Below, in pieces: positions 57,199-64,000 of a stretch of DNA of 64,000 nucleotides. The stretch's first letter is position 1, and every line of letters starts with the position of its first letter. Origin of the DNA: Pythium myriotylum (taxonomy: Eukaryota > Oomycota > Peronosporomycetes > Pythiales > Pythiaceae). The notes beneath the pieces are model-generated. The model saw nothing but the letters and a program-made list of their open reading frames with translations. It was not told the origin of the DNA and searched no databases. The stretch covers positions 124,001 through 188,000 of the forward strand of contig JALJCQ010000004.1 of NCBI GenBank assembly GCA_023091665.1. Direction: 5' to 3'. The translations under genes were made by a program, and so were the position numbers.

Positions 57199-58104
57199 AT
57201 GATCTCATTCCGCCTAACGAAGAGACTGTTCTCTCCATCGGTCATTCGCAAATCGCCTCCACTGCGCCGAGCCATGTCGACATCGCAAGCACCAAAGACC
57301 GTCCAACCAGCCGTGTACGTGCCCCACGGCGGCGGGCCGATCCCGATCTTGGGCCACTTTAGCCACGACACGATGATCGAGTGGATCAACAACTTTCAGC
57401 GCAACTACGTCACGACGAAACCCGACGCTATCGTGGTCGTGACGGCTCACTGGGAGGCGCCAGTGGTGCAGATCACATCAGCAGCTGCGCCTGAGCTCTA
57501 CTACGACTACTACGGATTTCCCGAGGAGGCGTACAAGATCAAATACCCAGCCCCGGGCCATCCTGCCCTCGCCAAGCGAATCCAGGATCTTCTCACATCG
57601 AATGGCATCGCGTCTGAGCTTGACGACAAGCGTGGCAATGACCATGGCGTTTTTGTTCCGCTCAAACTAATGTTCCCAGTTGCCGATATACCTATCGTGC
57701 AGATGTCTCTGCTTAGCTCACTGGATCCCGCAGCTCATATTAAGATCGGCGAGGCACTGCGTTCGCTTCGGAGCGACAACATCCTCATTGTCGGCTCGGG
57801 CATGTCGTTCCACGGCTCGAGTTCGTTCCGTGGAGATCGCGAGGCTGCGAAGCGAGCAAGCATCCAGTTCCACGAGTATCTCACCGACTCGCTCGTTCGC
57901 ACGACCGATCCAGAGCAGCGTCGCCGGCGTCTTGAGAGATGGGAAGACGCTCCGTTCGGCCGCATGTGCCACCGCCGCGAGGAGCATTTGATACCGCTTC
58001 ATGTGATTGCTGGTGCCGGCCTGGACGAGCCGTGCGAGGAGATCTTCGATGGTGAGATCATGGACTTGCGCACGGCTGGTTTCCTCTTTGGTAAGAGAAC
58101 GTGA
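57199..58104 (+). CDS. DODA-type class III extradiol dioxygenase, possibly mitochondrial
   Basis: A 301-residue frame from the ATG at 57199; a second ATG at 57274 (M26) would give 276 residues. Family signatures are YVPHGGGP (metal-binding His), VVTAHWE, DHGVFVPLKLMFP and HLIPLHVIAGAG, matching the LigB/4,5-DOPA-dioxygenase superfamily. These enzymes open catechol rings between non-heme metal-bound positions. The first 25 residues (ISFRLTKRLFSPSVIRKS) are basic, hydroxylated and lack acids, like a mitochondrial presequence; use of the second ATG would give a cytosolic form. Its place between two quinone reductases suggests a shared role in handling aromatic or quinone compounds. Confidence 0.88.
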   Translation: MISFRLTKRLFSPSVIRKSPPLRRAMSTSQAPKTVQPAVYVPHGGGPIPILGHFSHDTMIEWINNFQRNYVTTKPDAIVVVTAHWEAPVVQITSAAAPELYYDYYGFPEEAYKIKYPAPGHPALAKRIQDLLTSNGIASELDDKRGNDHGVFVPLKLMFPVADIPIVQMSLLSSLDPAAHIKIGEALRSLRSDNILIVGSGMSFHGSSSFRGDREAAKRASIQFHEYLTDSLVRTTDPEQRRRRLERWEDAPFGRMCHRREEHLIPLHVIAGAGLDEPCEEIFDGEIMDLRTAGFLFGKRT

Positions 58105-58595
58105 GGAAGTTGTTGCTGTGGCGGAGTTATTGCCAGGCGAGACTAAATAAATCAGCAAATCTGGTACCCGTTTCTTATCACTCGCCTCGAAGCGAGTCTT
58201 CGATATATGTAGCTTTTCTCTGAAGCAAGAACACTATCAGCCGACGCTGGATCTCTGCTGGTGAAGTTTGATGAGAACGTGACAGGAATGAAGATTGCTC
58301 CAAGATCCTGAAGACCCTGAGCGTTATGCAAAACTTCCAGCGACCAGGACAAGCCCCCCCCCCCCCCCCCCCCCCCCCCCCCCTTCTCAGGATACCACGG
58401 TTTTGAAGTTCCGTAATCCGTAATCCACGAGTATCGCAAAGAATGGACAGGAGGAGGGGACTGAATGAACGAAAGAAATCCTCGAATCCTCTTGTGTAAA
58501 TGTACTGCTGGTGTGTTGGGTGTTTTTTCTCGTATTTTCCGTCTTCCCAGAGTCTGCAAATCTGCTAAAGTATCGTACAATCCAGCTTGGCCATC
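58105..58595. other. Intergenic between convergent genes; C30 run
   Basis: This separates the ends of the DODA-like (+) and second WrbA (-) genes. It contains 30 consecutive cytosines at 58354-58383. Confidence 0.5.
58354..58383. repeat. Poly-C homopolymer (30 nt)
   Basis: Thirty consecutive C residues, the longest homopolymer in the window. Confidence 0.95.
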
Positions 58596-59198
58596 TTACG
58601 CCGACAGCTTCTTCGTGATCTCCGCAAAACTCTCGCCCTGCACACGAGCGATCTCCAGCTCAAAGTCAAGCGGCTGGCGCGAGCCATCCGCACCAGAAAT
58701 CGTGCCCGCTCCCCACGAGCTACCGCCATGCACCTGCTCCAGGTTGAAGATATGCTTCGAACGGTACCCCAGCGGCACGTACGTGAACCCGTGGTTCGCC
58801 AAGAAGCTCAACGCCGTGAACGCCACGGTCTCCTGGCCACCGCCGAGCGTGCCCGTGCTCACAAACACACCAGCCGTCTTCCCGATCAACGCACCCTTCA
58901 CCCACAGACCGCTCGTCGAGTCGATGAAGGCCTTGACCTGCGCCGGGAACGTGCCAAAGCGGCTTGGGAAGCCGAAGAGGATGCCGTCGGCCTCGGTCAG
59001 CACGTCGAGCGTCGCCACCGGGTAGTCTTTCTTCGGCGGCGCGTGCATCTTGGCGAGCACTTCGTCCGAGAGCGTCTCTTCGACCTGGTAGATGGTCACG
59101 TCGACGCCGGGCACCTTCTCGACGCCTTCCTTGATGGCTTCGGCGAGCGTGGCGACGTGTCCGTAGGTGGAGTAGTAGATGATGGCGATCTTGGTCAT
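58596..59198 (-). CDS. NAD(P)H:quinone oxidoreductase, WrbA-like (copy 2)
   Basis: A 200-residue intronless paralog of the 55504 gene. The N-terminus (MTKIAIIYYSTYGHVA) and the DEVLAKMHAPPKKDYPV block are identical, while other blocks differ (for example FGTFPAQVKAFIDST). The FMN loop, VSTGTLGGGQET and VHGGSSWGAGTI blocks are intact. The start at 59198 is chosen because it aligns exactly with copy 1. A further ATG-less upstream extension would be rich in Thr/Asn and is untranslated leader. The two genes form an inverted pair around the dioxygenase gene. Confidence 0.93.
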   Translation of the reverse strand: MTKIAIIYYSTYGHVATLAEAIKEGVEKVPGVDVTIYQVEETLSDEVLAKMHAPPKKDYPVATLDVLTEADGILFGFPSRFGTFPAQVKAFIDSTSGLWVKGALIGKTAGVFVSTGTLGGGQETVAFTALSFLANHGFTYVPLGYRSKHIFNLEQVHGGSSWGAGTISGADGSRQPLDFELEIARVQGESFAEITKKLSA

Positions 59199-59260
59199 GG
59201 TTGTTGTGTTGGTTGTTGTATTGATGTGTTGGTGTGTTGGTCGGTTGCTTGGATGCAAGG

Positions 59261-59275
59261 AGATTGGAGAATGAG
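59261..59275 (-). promoter_or_regulatory. Initiator-like core promoter of the second WrbA gene
   Basis: The minus strand reads CTCATTCTCCAATCT, a good match to the oomycete initiator/flanking-element consensus. It lies 63-77 bases upstream of the ATG at 59198. Confidence 0.6.
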
Positions 59276-60234
59276 ATCCTTTGCGTCGTGCCCGAAGTCG
59301 ATTCCAACACCCAGCGCTCGACAGACATAGACTCGCCTACACGATCACTGCAGCTGAAGCTTGTCATGGTTGACCTTCCCGGATTTGGCGCTGTTGACGT
59401 CACGAGAGGGATGGGCAGGGTGGTTCGTCTAGCTGGCCCGTCCATGTGGGGTCTCAGATGCAACACAAATGGCTCAACTTTAGCATCGCAAATCGTCTGT
59501 TCAAGGCTGGCAGAATGTGATTGGCGGTTTCAGCTCAGAAGGATAATGGATGCAGTGCGGTAATTGTGTAGGTCTCGACGCTGCCCATCCTCAGCCTAAC
59601 GATGACGGGCAGTCACCTTAGCTGTACTGACAATCTAACTCCTGGAAATTAAAAAAAAAAAAAAATCCTCAGCCTAACGTCATCGCTGTTGGTGTTGATT
59701 CGGCCAACCAGGAGACAGGCGTGACCTAAGGCTGTTAAAACGTTGACGAGCTGAACTGCTGAGGGTGGCTGCATCTCATGGGATCCTCGTTCCTGTACCT
59801 CGCCTAAACCAACGTCAACTTTGCCAACTGGGTACGATGATTGCTTGCTTGTCACGGTACGTCTCGCTTCGCAGATTACTCAGCGAAAAGTGTATGTCAC
59901 GGCGAGCGACCGCGAAAATCGAAGATCCAGTAGTGTTGGTGTGTAGAAAAAAATGCACGCAAGGGGCATACAGGATGCTGCAGTATGCCAGGTCAATTAG
60001 TAGAGATTGTTCCAACGAAGACCTCATTACTAAGCTATTGGAAGCAGAACCTGTCCGTAGGCGAAGAAGTAGTCAGCATGACTGGATCTGTCTCATCCGA
60101 TTCGTACGCAATCCGTTTGATCGTCCTGGACGGATTGCTACCCTGTCGTGCACTTCAACCTGCACAATCACAACCAAGTGAGCCGCCTACTTCGCCAAGA
60201 CATTGTCCATTCACTACCGAATTCCCAAGCTTCG
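59276..60234. other. Intergenic, no gene recognised
   Basis: A short A-run (about 59650-59663) is the only low-complexity feature. Several open frames have no motifs. Confidence 0.35.
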
Positions 60235-60465
60235 ATGCTCATCTCCTTGCTCAGTTTTCTCACCATCGGCGCGGTCACGGCCTCGTCGTCACCCTCGGTC
60301 ACTCTCCCCAGTGGAGCTAAGATCACGGGCACCGTCGAGATCAATGTCGCAGGCAATGATGTCCATGTCTTCCGAGGCATTCCGTACGCCGAGGCTCCTG
60401 TCGGCGACAGACGCTGGAAGCAGTCGACGCTCAAGCCAGTCACAGGCGATGTCAACGCCACCAAG
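60235..60465 (+). pseudogene. Type-B carboxylesterase, 5' fragment cut by a copia element
   Basis: From the ATG at 60235 a signal peptide is followed by the N-terminal carboxylesterase signature: LPSGAKITGTV, then VHVFRGIPYAEAPVGDRRW, then VTGDVNATK. Homology ends exactly at codon 77, at 60465, where a copia LTR begins. The catalytic Ser-Glu-His residues, expected much later, are absent. The remainder of the gene may lie beyond the right edge of the window, downstream of the 3' LTR. Before disruption this was a secreted ester hydrolase. Confidence 0.85.
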
Positions 60466-60771
60466 TGTAAGACCTGGTGCAAGGACAGGTCGGTTCACTG
60501 GCTCCATGGTGTCCTGGCTCAGTGCCCGGCTCAATGTTGAATCAGATGTCCCGGCTCAGAACTGCAACAGCAACTGCAACATGGTCTAGTTGAGCCCGTT
60601 CTCGAAGGTTCGATGCCGAAGCCAGTAGAGTACAGAGAGAGAGAGAGAGAGTGCCCTAGGAAGCTGTTGGTAGCTCTGCATGTCTTGGAGCGTTTTCAAT
60701 AAACGTTCACTTTCACATTTCCCATCGTGTGCTCAAGTTCCTCTCCTCTCCAGTCCTCTGCCTGTCTTACA
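60466..60771 (+). repeat. Ty1/copia 5' LTR
   Basis: The 306-bp segment starts TGTAAGAC and ends GTCTTACA, a perfect 8-bp terminal inverted repeat with TG...CA ends. It contains a GA microsatellite (about 60632-60650) and an AATAAA signal near 60699. It directly follows carboxylesterase coding sequence and directly precedes the gag frame. The candidate 5-bp target site is CCAAG (60461-60465). The 3' LTR lies outside the window. Confidence 0.8.
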
Positions 60772-60775
60772 GGTG

Positions 60776-63352
60776 ATGTGCCCAAGCCCTAACGCCATGT
60801 CGACCAATGCCAACGAGATCCTCGCCGACGAGAACTACTTCCTTTGGGAGTTTGGTGCTCGCATGAAGCTCGCCAAGAAGGGTCTGCACGGCCACCTCGA
60901 GATGAAGCCCGAGAACGCGATGGCTGCGGCCAGCGACCAGTGGAAGTCGGACGATTTGAAGGCGCTGGCCATCATCGTCAGTCTGCTCGGACCAGTGTAC
61001 CAGTCGATGATCCGGAACGCGAGAAGCGCCGCCGAGGCGTGGATCATTATGCGCGAGTTCCATGTAAGGCGTAGTCTCCACAACCGCGTGTCGCTCCGCA
61101 AGCAACTGCATGAGTTTGTGATGGTCCCCGGCGACAACATCATGGACCACCTGCTCAAGTTTGATGACTTGTGTCTCCGTCTGTCGGCGGTCGGCGACGA
61201 GATCAAGGATGACGAGCGCTTGGTCATCTTGCTCGGTAGCCTTACGGCTGAGTATGATGCCATTGTCAAGATCATTGAGGCGCGCGGCAACATGGATCTC
61301 TACGAGGTCAAGGAAGTGCTACGCCGCGAGTATGGAACCCTCCAGAAGCGCGAGAAGCAGGAAGCGGCATTCAAGGCGAGTGTCACGAGCAATGGCCAAG
61401 GACGCGTGCGCCGTGGCGGCAACCACGGGCGACGCAACAAGGGCGGCCAGAACGGCAAAAAACGCGGTCATTATCAAGGCGAGAAGAGCAAATTTGCGGG
61501 TCGCTGCTACGAGTGTGGTGAGGTCGGCCACAAGCGCGCCCAATGTCCGAGCAAGAAGAAGGAGTCGGAACCTTTTGTCTTTTCGGTGTCGAATGATATC
61601 GATCCGATGCGGATGTGGCTGCTTGACAGTGGCGCCAGTTCGCACATGACCTTTCGACGTGAAGACTTTGACGAGTTTCGTCCAATCCCTGGTGGGTTGA
61701 ATGTGCTGGTCGCCAGCGGTCAGCGTCTCCCAGTGTGTGGAACTGGGTCGGTTCGGCTCATGCTCGAGAATGAGCAGTCGGTGGTGGTGACCGACGTGCT
61801 GTACATCCCAGGCTTGGACCGACGTTTGCTCTCGATCTCGGCGCTGACAGCAAAAGGCGCCGACGTGCACTTTAGTGAAGGGACGTGCACGATTTTGCAC
61901 AACGGTCGCATGATCGCGAGCGGTCGCCGGGTCGGGAAGCTCTATGTGCTCAACGTTGCGACTGTGGCGCACCCAGTCGCCGAGGAAGCGAACGCAGCGG
62001 ATGCCGGTCTCGCCGATCTTGCGGTGTGGCATGCTCGGTTGGGCCATGTGGCCTTTGATCGAGTCGCCGCGATGAACCGTGTCGCGGTCGGTGTGCCGCC
62101 ACTCCCGCCGTCGAGCTCGGACGGGCCATGTGATGGCTGCATGTACGGGAAGATGAGTGTCGCCAAGTATGCGCGCACGTCGGGCAGTACGGTAAAGTCC
62201 TCTGGACTATTGGATCTGATTCACGGTGATCTGATGGGCCCCATGCGCGTGAAGTCCAAGGGTGGTGCTCGGTTCGTGCTCGTGCTCGTCGATGACTGGT
62301 CTCGCTATACTACAGTGTATCTGTTAAAGGTCAAGAGCGAGACGTTCACGAAGTTCAAGGAGTACAAGGCGTTTATGGAAGCTCACTTGGGTCGTCGGAT
62401 CAAGATCTTCCGGACGGACAACGGTGGTGAGTTCTGTAGCAACAAGTTCGATACATTTTGCTCGACCAACGGCATCCTGCACCAGACAAGTGCCCCCTAC
62501 TCGCCACAGCAAAATGGACTCGTCGAGCGTGCAAATCGGTCGCTCGCTGAGTCCGCTCGTGCGTCCCTCCACTACCAAGCCGTTGACGAGGACTTCTGGG
62601 GTGAGGCGATTATGACCGCCGCCTACTGTCTCAACCGTCTCCCAAACACTGCGCGAGATGATACGACACCATTTGAGGTCATGTGGGGTCGCAAGCCTGA
62701 CGTCGAGCACATGCGCGTCTTTGGATCGCACGGGTTCGTTTACGTTGATGAGTCGAAGCGCAAGAAATTCGACGCGAAAGCGCACCGCTGTATCTTTCTC
62801 GGTTATGCCGATGGTTCCAAAGCATACCGTGTTTGGGATTTGGAGACCGGCCGCATTGTGGTGACGCGCACGATTGCTCTTGATGAACGCCCACGGTCTG
62901 GACTCATCCCGGCGTCATCGATTGAACCTGTACAGCTCCAATGGACTGTAAACGATGACGACGACGTAGTCGCTGCATCTGCGCCAGCCGAGACCAATGC
63001 CGAGATGGAGGTGGAAGATATGGACAACTTGGACCAACCTATGGAAGTTCCTCTACCGCCGAGCCCGCCTGCGACGGCTGCACCAACGACTGATATTGTT
63101 GCGCGGAATACCAGTCAGTCGGTGCCCAACACGAGTACGCAGCCAATGGGTGCAGCTCGTGGTGCCCCCGCGCTGCCGCGCCCAGCTCCTCAAGTTCTTC
63201 CGGCTCTCGAAAACTTGCGACCGATTATGCGTCGTGATCCTCCCCGTATTGCCCAAGGGGGAGAGAATGCCATGGTATTTGGTGGTCAATTCTCTGCGAT
63301 CCGACCGCAGATGGCTACGGTCGCACGTCCAACTCAAGCGCCTCTTGCGTAG
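60776..63352 (+). CDS. Copia gag-protease-integrase polyprotein
   Basis: From the ATG at 60776 (a second ATG at 60797 is an alternative), 858 codons run to a TAG at 63350-63352. A copia gag (UBN2-like) region is followed by a CCHC zinc knuckle CYECGEVGHKRAQC (61505-61546), protease motif LLDSGASSHM (D at 61625), integrase zinc finger (HARLGH...CDGC), and the integrase core. The integrase core has a D-D-E set at 62228 (HGDLMGPM), 62417 (RTDNGGEF) and 62525 (NGLVERAN). An integrase C-terminal domain and a Pro/Ala-rich linker end the frame. Reverse transcriptase continues in the same frame after the stop. Confidence 0.9.
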   Translation: MCPSPNAMSTNANEILADENYFLWEFGARMKLAKKGLHGHLEMKPENAMAAASDQWKSDDLKALAIIVSLLGPVYQSMIRNARSAAEAWIIMREFHVRRSLHNRVSLRKQLHEFVMVPGDNIMDHLLKFDDLCLRLSAVGDEIKDDERLVILLGSLTAEYDAIVKIIEARGNMDLYEVKEVLRREYGTLQKREKQEAAFKASVTSNGQGRVRRGGNHGRRNKGGQNGKKRGHYQGEKSKFAGRCYECGEVGHKRAQCPSKKKESEPFVFSVSNDIDPMRMWLLDSGASSHMTFRREDFDEFRPIPGGLNVLVASGQRLPVCGTGSVRLMLENEQSVVVTDVLYIPGLDRRLLSISALTAKGADVHFSEGTCTILHNGRMIASGRRVGKLYVLNVATVAHPVAEEANAADAGLADLAVWHARLGHVAFDRVAAMNRVAVGVPPLPPSSSDGPCDGCMYGKMSVAKYARTSGSTVKSSGLLDLIHGDLMGPMRVKSKGGARFVLVLVDDWSRYTTVYLLKVKSETFTKFKEYKAFMEAHLGRRIKIFRTDNGGEFCSNKFDTFCSTNGILHQTSAPYSPQQNGLVERANRSLAESARASLHYQAVDEDFWGEAIMTAAYCLNRLPNTARDDTTPFEVMWGRKPDVEHMRVFGSHGFVYVDESKRKKFDAKAHRCIFLGYADGSKAYRVWDLETGRIVVTRTIALDERPRSGLIPASSIEPVQLQWTVNDDDDVVAASAPAETNAEMEVEDMDNLDQPMEVPLPPSPPATAAPTTDIVARNTSQSVPNTSTQPMGAARGAPALPRPAPQVLPALENLRPIMRRDPPRIAQGGENAMVFGGQFSAIRPQMATVARPTQAPLA

Positions 63353-64000
63353 CCGCCTCCGCCGCCGGGTGAAGATCGTCTTGTTCAATGGTCGGGCCAG
63401 GCGCAGACCTCCGCCGCCGCAACCACGAGCTATTCGGATGACGACGAGCCGGATCCGAAGCGTTTGCGCTTGACCGATGGATACGAGATCGCTCTCGCTG
63501 TGATGGAGATTCCTACGACGTATCGTGAAGCGATGGCATCACCTCAAGCCGATGAATGGAAAGAAGCCGTGCGCCGTGAGCTCCGCTCGCATTTCCGCAA
63601 CCATACTTGGGAAGCGGTCCGTCGTCCCGATGGTGTACGATTGGTTGGTACCAAATGGGTGTTTGACGTGAAACGCGATGGCGATGGTAATATTGTTCGT
63701 TACAAAGCTCGGCTTGTTGCTCAAGGGTTTCGACAAGTATACGGTGTCGACTACTGGGAGACATACGCACCGGTCTCGAGTTTAAACTCGGTCCGTGCCT
63801 TTCTCGCTCTGTGCTGCCAACGCGACTATGTGATCCGCCAACTTGACGTTGAGACCGCGTTCTTGAATGGACCGCTCGATGAGGATGTCTTCATGCGCCC
63901 GCCGGAGGGGATACACCTCCCGGACGGCATGATCTGCAAGCTCCGTCGCAGTATCTACGGGCTGAAGCAAGCCGCCGCAGTGTGGCACAAGACGATCGTG
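63353..64000 (+). CDS. Copia reverse transcriptase, N-terminal part (continues past window)
   Basis: In the same frame as the upstream polyprotein, separated only by the TAG at 63350-63352, a Pro-rich linker leads into RVT_2. Motifs are WKEAVRRELRSH, GTKWVFDVKRDGDGNIVRYK, ARLVAQGFRQVYGVDYWETY and QLDVETAFLNGPL with the first catalytic aspartate, then SIYGLKQAAAVWHK near the edge. The YVDD box and RNase H lie beyond the window. No ATG is needed if the TAG is read through. Confidence 0.88.

Larger units (their letters stand above)
60466..64000 (+). mobile_element. Ty1/copia retrotransposon, 5' part
   Basis: The element consists of the 5' LTR (60466-60771), then one long frame for gag, protease, integrase and the beginning of reverse transcriptase up to the window edge. 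The gag-protease-integrase-RT order is diagnostic of copia. Coding potential is intact except for one TAG at 63350-63352, so the insertion is young. Confidence 0.93.

Noticed and set aside
54384..63352. Nuclear stop-codon reassignment of TAG
   Set aside because: The ARF gene ends in TAG at the expected family length (51654-51656), so TAG is a normal stop; the two in-frame TAGs are better explained separately.

Overview
The window is nuclear DNA of an oomycete, most likely a Pythium/Phytophthora-type peronosporalean. Four features point there: an elicitin-like secreted protein (six-cysteine pattern), a fusion of a seven-helix receptor to a phosphatidylinositol-phosphate kinase (the GPCR-PIPK or 'GK' architecture), three AA17-type copper polysaccharide oxygenases, and short GT-AG introns (about 56-93 nt) in otherwise compact GC-rich genes. 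Several genes also carry a core promoter resembling the oomycete initiator plus flanking element (GCTCATTYYNCAWTTT-like). No rRNA, tRNA or CRISPR array was seen. Gene assignments rest on motif recognition alone; no database search was run.

Layout. About 1-9.8 kb is a transposon graveyard: a Merlin/ISXO2-like transposase broken by a CT microsatellite, a piggyBac-type MITE sitting on its stop codon, a Ty3/gypsy gag-protease remnant, a MULE remnant, two decayed copies of a protein family that is repetitive in oomycetes, and the integrase-chromodomain end of a gypsy chromovirus. That element abuts a truncated subtilisin paralog (9.8-10.1 kb). An intact secreted subtilisin (11.2-12.7 kb), a pair of perfect hairpins (13.4 kb) and an elicitin-like gene (15.4 kb) follow. 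An ankyrin-repeat gene (16.4-19.1 kb) is split by a retroelement RNase H domain.

About 20-45 kb is a gene-dense, GC-rich block: SMP-30/gluconolactonase-like protein, class-V PLP enzyme, SYLF-domain lipid-binding protein, a seven-helix receptor, a patatin-like phospholipase, an ABCC (MRP) transporter, a 2,511-residue EF-hand/EML-type WD40 protein and the GPCR-PIPK. About 45-49.3 kb holds three AA17 genes, two of them produced by a perfect 1,596-bp tandem duplication that gave the middle copy a chimeric 5' end. About 51-59.2 kb has an ARF GTPase, two small hypothetical genes, a choloylglycine-hydrolase-like gene with one in-frame TAG, two WrbA-type quinone reductases and a DODA-type extradiol dioxygenase. 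From 60.2 kb a type-B carboxylesterase is cut after codon 77 by a Ty1/copia element whose 5' LTR, gag, protease, integrase and the start of the reverse transcriptase fill the rest of the window.

Together the genes suggest a secreted hydrolase/effector layer (subtilisin, elicitin, AA17, carboxylesterase, amide hydrolase) being duplicated and broken by transposition and local rearrangement, next to a stable block of signalling, transport and lipid-related genes. Three secreted-enzyme genes survive only as 5' fragments or chimeras at rearrangement or transposon junctions.
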